In this document: positions 17,863 through 26,813 of the stretch, piece after piece
Layout of the letters: each line of letters begins with the position of its first letter
Position numbering within the stretch: the first letter of the stretch is position 1
Source of the DNA: Microbacterium horticulturae
GTDB lineage: Bacteria; Actinomycetota; Actinomycetes; Actinomycetales; Microbacteriaceae
Direction: 5' to 3'
Assembly (NCBI RefSeq): GCF_029094505.1
Contig: NZ_CP119108.1
Span: 248,001 to 312,000 of the forward strand
Length of the DNA stretch: 64,000 nt
Made by a program: the position numbers and the translations under genes
Notes under the pieces: model-generated
Seen by the model: the letters and a program-made list of their open reading frames with translations, nothing else
The model's database searches: none
Told to the model about the DNA's origin: nothing

Positions 17863-18453
17863 ATGGCCGTGGACCGTGAGCGCGTCCGCACGCTTGTGCG
17901 GGAACTCCTCGTCGCGATCGGCGAGGAGCCCGAGCGGCCCGGACTCCGGCAGACGCCGCAGCGGGTGGCCGACGCATACGCCGACTTCTTCTCGGGAGTG
18001 GGGGAGGATGCCGCAGCCCCCCTCGCCCGCACGATCTCGGTCTCGCACGGGCCGGCGCCCGACACCGTGCCCAGCGGCGCGGTGATGCTGCGCGACATCC
18101 GCTTCCGGTCCATGTGCGAGCATCACCTGCTGCCGTTCGCCGGCCGTGCGCACATCGCGTATCTTCCCGGCGAGCAGGTCGTCGGCTTGGGCGCGCTGCC
18201 CAAGGTCGTCGACGTCCTCGCCGCGCGCCCGCAGGTGCAGGAGCGCCTGGGCGAGCAGATCGCGGACACCATCGCCGGGGCCCTCGACTGCCGCGGGGTG
18301 CTCGTCGTGCTCGACGCCGTGCACCAGTGCGTGACGATGCGCGGCGGCAAACAGACCGATGCGTCGACGGTCACGATCGCCGCGCGCGGCGAGTACACCG
18401 AGCCCGTCGCCCGGGCAGAGATCATCGCTCTCATCGGCAGGGAGGGCGCATGA
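17863..18453 (+). CDS. folE: GTP cyclohydrolase I
   Basis: 196 residues from the ATG at 17863. The zinc and active-site motif CEHHLLPF lies near residue 86, with GLGALPKVVDVLAARPQVQERLGEQIAD and HQCVTMRG also present. It opens GTP to 7,8-dihydroneopterin triphosphate, the first folate step. Its stop overlaps the folP start (ATGA), which marks a tightly coupled operon folE-folP-folB-folK. Confidence 0.97.
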   Translation: MAVDRERVRTLVRELLVAIGEEPERPGLRQTPQRVADAYADFFSGVGEDAAAPLARTISVSHGPAPDTVPSGAVMLRDIRFRSMCEHHLLPFAGRAHIAYLPGEQVVGLGALPKVVDVLAARPQVQERLGEQIADTIAGALDCRGVLVVLDAVHQCVTMRGGKQTDASTVTIAARGEYTEPVARAEIIALIGREGA

Positions 18454-19253
18454 CCGTCATCATGGGCGCCGTGAACGTCACGCCAGACTCGTTCAGCGAC
18501 GGCGGACGTTATCTGCACACTGACGCCGCCATCGAACACGGGATGCAGCTGCGCGCCGACGGTGCCGACATCCTCGACATCGGCGGAGAGTCCACGCGCC
18601 CCGGTGCCGCACGCATCGACCCGTCTGAAGAGCAGCGGCGGGTGCTGCCGGTGATCCGCGAGCTGGCCGCCGCGGGTGCCGTGATCAGCGTCGACACCAT
18701 GCACGCCGCCACGGCCGCCGCGTCGGTCGAAGCCGGGGCATCCATCATCAACGACGTCGCCGGAGGACTCGCCGACCCCGACATGCTGCGGGTCGCCGCC
18801 GAGCTCGAGGTCGACATCATCATCAGCCACTGGCGCGGGCACTCGGACGACATGTACGCGCAGGCGGTCTACGACGACGTGGCGCGGGATGTCGCGAGCG
18901 AGCTCGTCGACCGGATCGACGCGGCCGCGGCCGCAGGCATTCCGCCGGCGCGGATCATTCTTGACCCGGGCATCGGCTTCGCCAAACGCGGCGTGCAGAA
19001 CTGGGAGATGCTGCGGGGCCTGAACACGCTGGTCGGACTCGGTCCGCGCGTGCTCATCGGCACGAGCCGCAAGCGGTTCCTCGCCGACCTGCTCGAAGAA
19101 GGCGACGCGGGTGAAGCCACCGAGCAGCGCCGCGACCTGGCCACCGCGGTGGCCAGCGTGCTCGGCGCGCAGGCCGGGGTCTGGGGCGTACGCGTGCACG
19201 ACGTGGCGGCGACCCGCGACGCGCTGCGGGTCTGGGAGGCCTGGAGCAACTGA
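18450..19253 (+). CDS. folP: dihydropteroate synthase
   Basis: 267 residues from the ATG overlapping the folE stop. Motifs GAVNVTPDSFSDGGRY, DIGGESTRPGA, NDVAGG, DPGIGFAKR and GTSRKRFL define the TIM-barrel enzyme that joins p-aminobenzoate to the pterin pyrophosphate. This is the sulfonamide target. It overlaps folB by one base. Confidence 0.97.
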   Translation: MTVIMGAVNVTPDSFSDGGRYLHTDAAIEHGMQLRADGADILDIGGESTRPGAARIDPSEEQRRVLPVIRELAAAGAVISVDTMHAATAAASVEAGASIINDVAGGLADPDMLRVAAELEVDIIISHWRGHSDDMYAQAVYDDVARDVASELVDRIDAAAAAGIPPARIILDPGIGFAKRGVQNWEMLRGLNTLVGLGPRVLIGTSRKRFLADLLEEGDAGEATEQRRDLATAVASVLGAQAGVWGVRVHDVAATRDALRVWEAWSN

Positions 19254-19624
19254 TGACCGACGAACTCGACGAGATCACCCTGCACGGGCTGCGCGCGTTC
19301 GGGTATCACGGGGTCTTTCCGCACGAACGACGTGAGGGACAGATCTTCGTGGTCGACGTCACACTGCGCACCGACACGCGGGCGGCTGCGGCATCCGACG
19401 ACCTGTCCGACACGGTGCACTACGGCGAGGTCGCCGAAGCGGTCACCTCGCTCGTGACCGGCGAACCGGTCGACCTCATCGAGACGCTCGCCGGGCGCAT
19501 CGCCGACGCGCTGCTGCGCTTTGCCGGCGTGCAGGAGGTCTCGGTCACCGTGCACAAGCCCGATGCGCCGATCACCGTGCCGTTCGACGATGTGACCCTG
19601 ACCATCACCCGGAGGCGCGCATGA
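19253..19624 (+). CDS. folB: dihydroneopterin aldolase
   Basis: 123 residues, normal length. DEITLHGLRAFGYHGVFPHERREGQ holds the substrate-binding residues, DLIETLAGRIADALL carries the catalytic-region Glu, and VTVHKPDAPI is the typical end. It cleaves dihydroneopterin to 6-hydroxymethyl-dihydropterin and glycolaldehyde. Its ATGA overlap with folK implies translational coupling. Confidence 0.95.
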   Translation: MTDELDEITLHGLRAFGYHGVFPHERREGQIFVVDVTLRTDTRAAAASDDLSDTVHYGEVAEAVTSLVTGEPVDLIETLAGRIADALLRFAGVQEVSVTVHKPDAPITVPFDDVTLTITRRRA

Positions 19625-20133
19625 ACCGCCGGCTCGCGCAGGGATTCACGCCGCGCCCGATCGGAACGCCGGTCGTGATAGCGCTGGGCGCGAACCTCGG
19701 CGACCGCGAGGCGACGCTGCAGGCCGCCGTCGACGAGCTGCGCGCGCTGCCGCTGACCGACGAGGTGCGGGTGGCAGATGCGATCACGTCGATCGCGGTC
19801 AAGCCGGAGGGAGTGGATGCCGCGGCCCCCCGCTACCTCAACACTGTGGCCACGCTCACCACCCGGCTCGCGCCACATGTGTTGCTGGGCGCCCTGCACG
19901 ACATCGAGAACCGGCACGGACGCGTGCGCACCGAGCGCTGGGGCGACCGCACGCTCGACCTCGACATCATCGCCTACGGCGACGTGCAAAGCTCCGACCC
20001 CGACCTGACCCTGCCGCACCCGCGGGCGGCCGAGCGCACTTTCGTGCTCGACCCGTGGCTCGCGCTCGACCCCGACGCGCAGCTGCCGGGCGCAGGGCCG
20101 GTGTCGGTGCTGCGCGAGAGGCTGGATGCATGA
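19621..20133 (+). CDS. folK: 2-amino-4-hydroxy-6-hydroxymethyldihydropteridine pyrophosphokinase
   Basis: 170 residues. ALGANLGDREATL starts the fold, NRHGRVRTERWGDRTLDLDIIAYGD is the diagnostic pyrophosphokinase signature and LPHPRAAERTFVLDPW follows it. It pyrophosphorylates the pterin for FolP. Its stop overlaps the start of the DUF3180 gene. Confidence 0.95.
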   Translation: MNRRLAQGFTPRPIGTPVVIALGANLGDREATLQAAVDELRALPLTDEVRVADAITSIAVKPEGVDAAAPRYLNTVATLTTRLAPHVLLGALHDIENRHGRVRTERWGDRTLDLDIIAYGDVQSSDPDLTLPHPRAAERTFVLDPWLALDPDAQLPGAGPVSVLRERLDA

Positions 20134-20657
20134 AGCGCACCGGAGCGGCATCCCTCATCGTCGCCGCCGTCCTCGGCGGGGGCGCCGGCTACCTGTTCGA
20201 TCAGCTGCTGACGTCGGCGGGGCGTCCGACGTTCACGCCGCAGATCTCGCTGCCCATTCTGCTCGTGGCGCTGGGCGTGATCGTCGTGCTGCTGGCGCTG
20301 CCGATCCGCCGAGCGACGCAGGGCAAGGCCGACGCGCCGGTGAACCCGTTCCATGCCGTGCGAATAGCGATGCTGGCCAAGGCCTCGAGCCTGGTCGGCG
20401 CCGTGTTCACCGGGGTGTCGCTGGGACTTCTTCTCTTTCTTCTGACCCGCCCGGCTGAGCCCTCGGTAGGCTCGTTGGGCGCGCTGATCGGCACGGCGGT
20501 CGGCGCGGTGCTGCTGCTGGTGGGCGGCCTGATCGCCGAACACCTGTGCACGATCCGGAAGGACGACGATGACAAGCATCCCGGAGCCGGGAGCGGGGCC
20601 GGAGGAGTCGACGACTCCGACACCGGCGACACCGACGGGCACTACGCCGCCCACTGA
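20130..20657 (+). CDS. DUF3180 membrane protein
   Basis: 175 residues with four hydrophobic segments (about 7-30, 43-60, 85-107 and 118-140) and a polar Asp-rich tail. This gene directly follows folK in many Actinobacteria, and its role is unknown. It overlaps the folK stop by ATGA. Its last 29 codons overlap the next gene's start at 20569. Confidence 0.85.
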   Translation: MKRTGAASLIVAAVLGGGAGYLFDQLLTSAGRPTFTPQISLPILLVALGVIVVLLALPIRRATQGKADAPVNPFHAVRIAMLAKASSLVGAVFTGVSLGLLLFLLTRPAEPSVGSLGALIGTAVGAVLLLVGGLIAEHLCTIRKDDDDKHPGAGSGAGGVDDSDTGDTDGHYAAH

Positions 20658-21219
20658 GACGCCGGGGGCCGAAGCCGAGGCAGCAGCGCCCGTGCTCGAC
20701 GACAAGACGTTCGACCGTGTGCTCGAGCCGCGCAGCGAGAATCGGCTGCCGCTGGGTGACGGCACGTGGCATCAGCTGGCGCGTGCGTACGTGTGGGTGC
20801 GGCTGATCTCGCTGACGGCACTGTTCGTCGTCGTGCTGGCTGCGGCAGCGGTGATCACGTCGTTCAGCGGTGAGGTCTGGCTGTGGGTCCCGGCCGGCGT
20901 GGTCGCGATCGGAGCGGCCTGGACGGCGGCGATCACGCCGCGGCAGGCGCGCTCGTTCGGCTACCAGCTGCGGGCCGACGACCTCGTGTTCCGTCGCGGA
21001 ATCCTGTGGCAGCGGATGGTCGCGGTGCCCTACGGGCGCATGCAGCTCGTCGACATCACGCATGGGCCGCTCGACCGGGCGTTCGGCATCGCACAGCTGA
21101 AGCTCGTCACGGCTGCGGCATCCACCGGCGTGTCCATTCCCGGACTCACCCAGGGCGCGGCCGAGAGCCTGCGTGACACCCTCATCGCCGTCGCCGAGAC
21201 CCGCAGGACGGGACTATGA
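20569..21219 (+). CDS. bacterial PH domain (bPH2, YdbS-like) membrane protein
   Basis: 216 residues. A Pro/Glu/Thr-rich N-terminus of about 45 residues precedes two membrane helices (about 78-100 and 104-122) and one bPH2/DUF304 domain beginning near SFGYQLRADDLVFRRGILWQR. Its pairing with the larger multi-PH protein next door matches the ydbS-ydbT layout. It overlaps the DUF3180 frame by 89 bp, so a later start is possible, but no better ATG lies before the first helix. Likely an envelope protein of unknown activity. Confidence 0.85.
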   Translation: MTSIPEPGAGPEESTTPTPATPTGTTPPTETPGAEAEAAAPVLDDKTFDRVLEPRSENRLPLGDGTWHQLARAYVWVRLISLTALFVVVLAAAAVITSFSGEVWLWVPAGVVAIGAAWTAAITPRQARSFGYQLRADDLVFRRGILWQRMVAVPYGRMQLVDITHGPLDRAFGIAQLKLVTAAASTGVSIPGLTQGAAESLRDTLIAVAETRRTGL

Positions 21220-23129
21220 CCGATCCCGCCGGCGCACCGCTGCCGGGCCCGCTCCCTTCGGGTCCGAGCGCCCCGCCCGGGTCGCTGCCGGGGGCGCGCT
21301 CGCCGCTGTCGGATGGGCAGTGGCACCGGATGCACCCGCTCACGCCGCTGTTCCGCGGCGGGCTCGTGCTGGTGATCGTCGCGGGCCTGGTGATCTCGAA
21401 CCTGCGCGAGCGGATCATCGACTTCTTCCTGCGGTCGGCGGTGCCGGAAGGACCCGAATTCAACGACACCGGTGACCCGGTCGACTTCGTGCTCAGGCAC
21501 GGGCTCGTGCCTCTCGCACTGCTGGCCGTGCTCGTCATCGTGATCGTGCTCGTCGGCCTGTTCTACCTCGCCTGGCGGTTCCACTCGTTCCGCATCACCG
21601 GCGACGATGTCGAGGTGCGGCAGGGCGTTCTGTTCCGCAGCCACCGTCGCTCGCCGATCGACCGCGTGCAGGCGGTCAACCTCACCCGGCCGATGCTCGC
21701 ACGGCTGTGCGGCATGGCCAAGCTCGAGGTCGTCGGTGCCGGCACCGACGCCAACGTCAAGCTCGAGTACCTTTCGACCTCGAACGCGGAGGCCGTGCGC
21801 GCCGACATCCTGCGGCTCGCATCCGGGCGGCGCCTGGCCGAACAGCAAGCGCGCGAGGGCGTGCACGGCTCACGGACGCAGGCCGCGGCATCCATCGTCA
21901 CTGACGCCCTCACCGGACTCGTTCTGGGCGCCGAAGAACCTGTCGCCGAGCAGGCGTCGGTCGTGCACATTCCGGTCGTGCGGCTGATTCTCTCGCGCGT
22001 GTTCAGCGGCCGGCTGATAGCTCTCGTGGTGCTCGTGATCGCCGCGATCGTCGGGTCGGTCGTGGGAACGCCCTGGATCCTCTTCACGATCGTGCCGATC
22101 TTCCTCGGGTTCGGTGCGGTGTTCGTACGGTCGCTGACCAAGTCGCTGCGCTACGCGATCGCTCCCACGCCCGACGGCGTGCGCATCACGTACGGGCTGT
22201 TCACGACCGTGACCGAGACGCTGCCACCCGGGCGCATCCACGCGATCGAGGTGCGCCAGCCGCTGATATGGCGGCCGGCGGGGTGGTGGTCGATCACCGT
22301 GAACCGGATGACCGGCAAGCGCGCCGACCAGAACGGCAACGACCAGTTCGCCGAGGTGCTGCCGGTCGGCGACCGGCGCGACGTCGAGCGCGTGCTGCGG
22401 CTGCTCATGCCCGGCATGCCCGAGGCCGAATGGCCGCTCGTGTTCGAGCACGGCATCCTCGGGCCTCAGCCCGGCGACCCGTACACGAATACGCCGCGGC
22501 GCGCGCGGATTCTGCGGCTGTTCTCGTGGCGGCGCAATGGCTTCGAGCTGACACCGGCGGCGCTGTTCCTGCGCCGCGGGGTGATCTGGCGGACGCTCGG
22601 GATCTTTCCGCTCGCGCGACTGCAGAGCGTCGGCATGCACCAGGGGCCGCTCTCGCGCTCGCTGGGCGTGGCGTCGGTGCATGCGCACACTATCGCGGGC
22701 CGCGTCTCGGGCGAGCTCGGGGGCGTGGATCGGGATGCCGCGGTGCGCCTGTTCGCGGATGCCGAGGCCGCCGCGGTCGTGGCCGGCACGAGCGACCGCA
22801 GCCACCGCTGGGGCGTCGAGGTCGTCGATGTGGCGGAGGCCGGCGTCGTTGCGGCGGGGTCCGACGTTGCGGGTGGGCCCGCTGCCGCGCGGGGGCCCGC
22901 ATTGCCCACCGAGGTCGTACCGGATTTCGCGAGGTCGTACCTGAATCCGCGAGGTCGTACCGGATTTCGCGAGGTCGTCCCGGATGAGGCCGGAACCGGG
23001 ATGGATGCTGCGGCTGGGGTGGACGCCGGAGCGGTTGGCGAGGGCGACGAGCCTGGGGCTGCAGCATCCCGCCCCGACGATGAGCCCGGGGCTGCGGCAT
23101 CCCGCCCCGGCGACCCGGAGGAATCATGA
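21216..23129 (+). CDS. multi-domain bacterial PH (bPH2, YdbT-like) membrane protein
   Basis: 637 residues with paired membrane helices near 45-70 and 90-115 and again near 265-310, and three bPH2-type modules (around FRITGDDVEVRQGVLFRSHRR, YAIAPTPDGVRITYGLFTTV and FELTPAALFLRRGVIWRTLG). The C-terminal 100 residues are low-complexity. They include a 20-bp tandem repeat (22911-22990) read through in shifting frames, and DEPGAAASRP duplicated. Its start overlaps the preceding gene by ATGA and its stop overlaps the next gene. Function unknown. Confidence 0.85.
   Translation: MTDPAGAPLPGPLPSGPSAPPGSLPGARSPLSDGQWHRMHPLTPLFRGGLVLVIVAGLVISNLRERIIDFFLRSAVPEGPEFNDTGDPVDFVLRHGLVPLALLAVLVIVIVLVGLFYLAWRFHSFRITGDDVEVRQGVLFRSHRRSPIDRVQAVNLTRPMLARLCGMAKLEVVGAGTDANVKLEYLSTSNAEAVRADILRLASGRRLAEQQAREGVHGSRTQAAASIVTDALTGLVLGAEEPVAEQASVVHIPVVRLILSRVFSGRLIALVVLVIAAIVGSVVGTPWILFTIVPIFLGFGAVFVRSLTKSLRYAIAPTPDGVRITYGLFTTVTETLPPGRIHAIEVRQPLIWRPAGWWSITVNRMTGKRADQNGNDQFAEVLPVGDRRDVERVLRLLMPGMPEAEWPLVFEHGILGPQPGDPYTNTPRRARILRLFSWRRNGFELTPAALFLRRGVIWRTLGIFPLARLQSVGMHQGPLSRSLGVASVHAHTIAGRVSGELGGVDRDAAVRLFADAEAAAVVAGTSDRSHRWGVEVVDVAEAGVVAAGSDVAGGPAAARGPALPTEVVPDFARSYLNPRGRTGFREVVPDEAGTGMDAAAGVDAGAVGEGDEPGAAASRPDDEPGAAASRPGDPEES
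22911..22990 (+). repeat. four tandem 20-bp repeats inside the PH-domain gene
   Basis: Units at 22911, 22931, 22951 and 22971 all begin GAGGTCGT; units 1 and 3 are identical. Because 20 is not a multiple of three, each unit is translated in a different frame, giving EVVPDFA, RSYLNPR, GRTGFRE and VVPDEAG. Confidence 0.95.
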
Positions 23130-23836
23130 GCCGTGACGGGCGCCTCGGCGTCGGCATCATCGGCGCCGGGCGTGTCGGCCCCGTGATCGGCGCTGCGCTC
23201 GCCGGTTCCGGGCACGCGGTGGTCGGCATCACGCACGGGTCGGACGACGACCGCGTCGAGTCGGTGCTGCCCGGTGCGCCGTTCCTCGACGCGCCCGAGG
23301 TCGTGCGTCGCGCCGAGCTCGTGGTGCTGGCCGTGCCGCACGATGAGCTGCCGGGGCTCGTGGCGGGGCTGGCAGAGGTGGGCGCGTGGCAGATGGGGCA
23401 GCTCGTGGTGCACACCGACCCGGGGTACGGGCTTGAGGTGCTGGCGCCGGCCGCGGGGAGCGGGGCGATTCCGCTGGCGATCCATCCCGCGATCACTTTC
23501 ACCGGCACCTCGATGGATCTGCGCCGCCTCACCGACGCGTACGCGGCCGTCACGGCCCCCGCGGCAGTGCTGCCGATCGCCCAGGCATTGGCCGTCGAGC
23601 TCGGTTGCGAGCCGGTCGTGGTCGACGACGCCGATCGCGCTGCCTACGCCGAGGGCATCGCCACCGCGACCGAGTTCTCGCGCTCGATCGTGCGGCAGGC
23701 TTCCGGACTGCTGGCCTCGGCCGGTGTGGAGAACCCCCGGGCGTTCCTCTCGGTGATCGTGCATTCGACCGTCGACGACGCGCTAGCCGACCCGGGCGAG
23801 CCCGAGTTGGGCGCGCCCGAGCAGCCCGACCTCTGA
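23126..23836 (+). CDS. Rossmann-fold/DUF2520 oxidoreductase-like protein
   Basis: 236 residues. An N-terminal NAD(P)-binding motif GIIGAGRVGPVIGAAL and ELVVLAVPHDELPGLV lead to a C-terminal helical domain with IHPAITFTGTSMDL and VDDADRAAYAEGIATATEF, as in the Rossmann-like/DUF2520 family related to ketopantoate-reductase-like enzymes. In many Actinobacteria this gene sits before panC. Here panC is about 39 kb away, next to a second DUF2520 gene (63249-63998). It overlaps the preceding stop. Confidence 0.85.
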   Translation: MSRDGRLGVGIIGAGRVGPVIGAALAGSGHAVVGITHGSDDDRVESVLPGAPFLDAPEVVRRAELVVLAVPHDELPGLVAGLAEVGAWQMGQLVVHTDPGYGLEVLAPAAGSGAIPLAIHPAITFTGTSMDLRRLTDAYAAVTAPAAVLPIAQALAVELGCEPVVVDDADRAAYAEGIATATEFSRSIVRQASGLLASAGVENPRAFLSVIVHSTVDDALADPGEPELGAPEQPDL

Positions 23837-23954
23837 GCGGCCGGCGTCGCGGGGCCGGGGCTGTCGGCCGGCGGGTTGCGGCTATCGGTCGGCGATTCGG
23901 CGCCGTCACCGCGGCGGGTCCGCGGCGCGCGGCATCCCACCGCCGATTCCGACA

Positions 23955-23999
23955 GTCAGCTTCTGCAGAGCCCAGACACGAGCGCCTGCAGAAGCTGAC
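23955..23999. repeat. intergenic hairpin with perfect 14-bp arms
   Basis: GTCAGCTTCTGCAG (23955-23968) and CTGCAGAAGCTGAC (23986-23999) pair perfectly across a 17-base loop. No U-tract follows. It may terminate the fol-PH-DUF2520 operon or be a different small repeat family. Confidence 0.75.
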
Positions 24000-24080
24000 G
24001 AACGAACCTCGCGGCGTGCCGAGTGGATGCCGCGGGCCGGCCGGCCGCTACGGTGTGGAGGGATCCACGAGGAGGCGTCG

Positions 24081-24524
24081 ATGGCCTGGGGCAAGACCGA
24101 AGAGCAGAAGGAAGCCGAGCGACAGCAGCGCGAGGCCGAGCAGCGGCAGGCGGCAGCCGAACAGGCAGCGGCCGAGGAGCAGCGTCGCCGGGCGGCATAT
24201 CTGGCCAGTCCGCTCGGGCGCGCCGAGGCGGCGTATGCGAACGGCGACGGGTTCTTCCAGTTCACGGATGTGACCGCGGCGCTGAACGGGCAGCCGTCGG
24301 GCTTCGGATCATCCGGCAACTCGATCCGACACGGGGACGGCGGCGTCAGCCAGCTCGCCGCGATCGAAGCTGTCGGCTGGCACCTCGAGCACGTCGACCA
24401 TGTCTTCGTCGAGACCGGTGCAACCTCGACGAACCGCGTGCTGGCGACCGGGCAAGGCACGGTCACCGAGGGCGCGATCCACGCGTTCTACCTTTTCCGC
24501 CGAGTCGCGCACGCGCGCGCGTAG
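24081..24524 (+). CDS. conserved hypothetical protein with Glu/Gln-rich N-terminus
   Basis: 147 residues from the ATG at 24081, with a GAGGAGG Shine-Dalgarno sequence. The first 45 residues are a charged coiled-coil (TEEQKEAERQQREAEQRQAA). The remainder, from YLASPLGRAEAAYANGDGFFQ to the end, has a compact alpha/beta look with VGWHLEHVDHVFVETG and HAFYLFRR. No membrane segment or signal. The C-terminal part resembles actinobacterial proteins of unknown function. Confidence 0.75.
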   Translation: MAWGKTEEQKEAERQQREAEQRQAAAEQAAAEEQRRRAAYLASPLGRAEAAYANGDGFFQFTDVTAALNGQPSGFGSSGNSIRHGDGGVSQLAAIEAVGWHLEHVDHVFVETGATSTNRVLATGQGTVTEGAIHAFYLFRRVAHARA

Positions 24525-24571
24525 CGCGACTCAGGCGTCGGAGCGGGAGCGCCGGCCCGCGGCATCCATTC

Positions 24572-24629
24572 TTCCGTCGTCACGTGTGACCGCGATGCTG
24601 CGAGAAAGTGGTCGTTCTCGACGACAGAG
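24572..24629. repeat. 58-bp palindromic element (pair 2, left, degenerate)
   Basis: Begins TTCCGTCGTCACGTGTGACC and ends GTGGTCGTTCTCGACGACAGAG. The arms still pair but with more mismatches than other copies. A 14-bp spacer separates it from 24644-24701. Confidence 0.75.
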
Positions 24630-24643
24630 TTCGCGGCCCGATG

Positions 24644-24701
24644 CTGAGTCGTCACAGATGACCGCTCTGACGCGTGAAGACCGTCATCTGTGACGGCCGA
24701 A
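24644..24701. repeat. 58-bp palindromic element (pair 2, right)
   Basis: CTGAGTCGTCACAGATGACC pairs with a right arm ending CGTCATCTGTGACGGCCGAA. The core is GCTCTGACGCGTGAAGA. Confidence 0.85.
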
Positions 24702-24885
24702 CGTGCGCGTTGTTGGCGAGGGCACCGCGCCGGTGCGCCGTGCGGGCGCGCCGGTCCGCGGCATCCACCCCGCGGCATCCAGCCCGCGGTATCCACCCGC
24801 GCTACCACCCCCCGGCATCCGCCGCTCAGGGGCCCAACCCGCGCGCCGATAGACTGGACGGCGACTTTCCGAGGAGCCCGCCGTC

Positions 24886-26409
24886 ATGACCGACACCCCT
24901 GCCACCACGCCTGCCACAGACACCGATGAAGACGATGTCATCGAGCAGAAGGCGGTCCGTCTTGCCAAGCGCGAGCGGCTGATCGCGGAGCGGGTGGATG
25001 CCGCGGGCGGCGCGTATCCGGTGACGGTTCCGGTCACCGACACCATCGGCGCACTCCGCGAGCGTTTCGGCGACCTCGAGGCCGGTGCCGAGACCGGCGT
25101 GACCGCCGCCGTCGCGGGGCGCATCGTGTTCAGCCGCAACACCGGCAAGCTGTGCTTCGCGTCGCTGCAGGCGGGTGACGGCAGCCGTATCCAGGCGATG
25201 GTGTCGCTCGCCTCGGTGGGCGACGAGTCTCTGCAGCGCTGGAAGGAACTCGTCGACCTCGGCGACCACGTGTACGTGCGCGGCGAGGTGATCTCGAGCC
25301 GCCGCGGCGAGCTGTCGATCATGGTCGATGACTGGGCCATCGCATCCAAGGCGCTGCTGCCGCTGCCGAACCTGTACACCGAGCTCTCTGAAGAGAGCCG
25401 CGTGCGCTCGCGGTTCCTCGACCTGATCGTGCGCGATCAGGCGCGCCAGACGGTGCGCGCCCGCGCGAAGGTCAACGCGAGCCTGCGCCAAACGTTCACC
25501 GACCATGACTTCATCGAGGTCGAGACGCCGATGCTGCAGATCCAGCACGGCGGGGCCGCGGCCCGCCCGTTCGTCACGCACTCGAACGCGTTCGACGCCG
25601 AGCTGTACCTGCGCATAGCCCCCGAGCTGTACCTGAAGCGGGCGGCGGTTGGTGGCATCGATCGCGTGTTCGAGATCAACCGCAACTTCCGCAATGAGGG
25701 TGCCGACTCGACGCACAGCCCTGAGTTCGCGATGCTCGAGGCGTACCAGGCGTACAGCGACTACAACGGCATCGCCGACCTCACGCAGGAGCTCGTGCAG
25801 AACGCCGCGATCGCGGTCGCTGGGTCCACCACGGTCACCTGGGCCGACGGCACCGAGTACGACCTCGGCGGCCAGTGGGACCGCATCTCGATGTACGGCT
25901 CGCTCTCCGAGGCGGCCGGAGTGGAGGTCACCCCGCAGACCACGCTCGCCGAGCTCGAGGCACTCGCGGCGGCGAATGGGGTCGACGAGCCGCCGCATCC
26001 CACGCACGGCAAGTGGGTCGAAGAACTCTGGGAGCACTTCGTCAAGCCGGGCCTGACCCGCCCCACGTTCGTGATGGACTTCCCCGTCGACACGAGCCCG
26101 CTCGTGCGAGACCACCGCTCCATCGCGGGCGTCGTCGAGAAGTGGGACCTCTACGTGCGCGGCTTCGAACTGGCCACCGGCTACTCCGAGCTGGTCGACC
26201 CGGTGATCCAGCGCGAGCGCTTCGTCGCACAGGCGAAGCTCGCCGCCGCCGGTGACGACGAAGCCATGCGCATCGACGAGGAGTTCCTGCGCGCCATGGA
26301 ACACGGCATGCCCCCGATGGGCGGCATGGGCATGGGCATCGACCGCCTGCTCATGGCGATCACCGGCCTGGGCATCCGCGAGACGATCCTCTTCCCGCTC
26401 GTGAAGTGA
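24886..26409 (+). CDS. lysS: lysyl-tRNA synthetase (class II)
   Basis: 507 residues with GAGGAG upstream of the ATG. An OB-fold anticodon domain (VAGRIVFSRNTGKLCFASLQ, about 75-180) precedes the class II core with FIEVETPMLQIQHGGAAARPF, motif 2 VFEINRNFRNEGADSTHSPEF and motif 3 GMGMGIDRLLMAITG near the end. It charges tRNA-Lys in the cytoplasm. In motif 1 the usual PMM/PIL context is replaced by GGAAARPF, which is the standard LysRS sequence. Confidence 0.97.
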   Translation: MTDTPATTPATDTDEDDVIEQKAVRLAKRERLIAERVDAAGGAYPVTVPVTDTIGALRERFGDLEAGAETGVTAAVAGRIVFSRNTGKLCFASLQAGDGSRIQAMVSLASVGDESLQRWKELVDLGDHVYVRGEVISSRRGELSIMVDDWAIASKALLPLPNLYTELSEESRVRSRFLDLIVRDQARQTVRARAKVNASLRQTFTDHDFIEVETPMLQIQHGGAAARPFVTHSNAFDAELYLRIAPELYLKRAAVGGIDRVFEINRNFRNEGADSTHSPEFAMLEAYQAYSDYNGIADLTQELVQNAAIAVAGSTTVTWADGTEYDLGGQWDRISMYGSLSEAAGVEVTPQTTLAELEALAAANGVDEPPHPTHGKWVEELWEHFVKPGLTRPTFVMDFPVDTSPLVRDHRSIAGVVEKWDLYVRGFELATGYSELVDPVIQRERFVAQAKLAAAGDDEAMRIDEEFLRAMEHGMPPMGGMGMGIDRLLMAITGLGIRETILFPLVK

Positions 26410-26474
26410 CGGTGGTGGATGCCGCGCCCCGCGGCGCCCCGCCCGTTCATTGAGACCGCGGGTACGATGGGTGC

Positions 26475-26663
26475 ATGGACAACTTCTGGGTCGCCGCGGT
26501 GTGGTCGCTCATCCCGACCATCGTCGTGCTCGGGTTGCTCATCTACATGCTGCGCGGCATCATCCACATGGATCGCAACGAGCGCCGCACCTACAGCAAG
26601 GTCGAGGCCGAAGAGCGGGCCAAGCGCGGACTCCCGCCGAAACCGCCGGCCGTCACCCGCTGA
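26475..26663 (+). CDS. small single-pass membrane protein downstream of lysS
   Basis: 62 residues. One membrane helix spans about 6-26 (AAVWSLIPTIVVLGLLIYML), followed by a basic/acidic cytoplasmic tail DRNERRTYSKVEAEERAKRG and a Pro-rich end. Such short proteins commonly follow lysS in Microbacteriaceae. The role is unknown. A hairpin terminator follows. Confidence 0.75.
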   Translation: MDNFWVAAVWSLIPTIVVLGLLIYMLRGIIHMDRNERRTYSKVEAEERAKRGLPPKPPAVTR

Positions 26664-26671
26664 CTTCACGA

Positions 26672-26775
26672 GAGCGAGCGGCTCTTCGTCCCGCTCGCTC
26701 AGGGGCCTGAGCGCACGTCGCGCGCCGCGGCATCCCGATCCCCGCGCCCGCCATCTCTGACGGCGGGCGCTTTGC
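26672..26775 (+). terminator. two hairpins downstream of the lysS-small membrane protein genes
   Basis: GAGCGAGCGG and CCGCTCGCTC pair at about 26672-26699, and GCGCCCGCC with GGCGGGCGC at about 26745-26770, followed by TTT. Both precede the cls promoter region. Confidence 0.6.
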
Positions 26776-26813
26776 GGATACTCTGAGTCCACAGGGAGTG
26801 TGGGGGAGGTCGG

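Larger units (their letters stand above)
24525..24885. other. intergenic region with a 58-bp palindrome pair and GCGGCATCC tandem words
   Basis: It contains the palindrome pair at 24572-24701. Three 14-bp tandem units built on GCGGCATCC follow (24756-24769, 24770-24783 and 24784-24797, the third with one change). The lysS leader with GAGGAG completes it. No reading frame looks coding. Confidence 0.7.
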
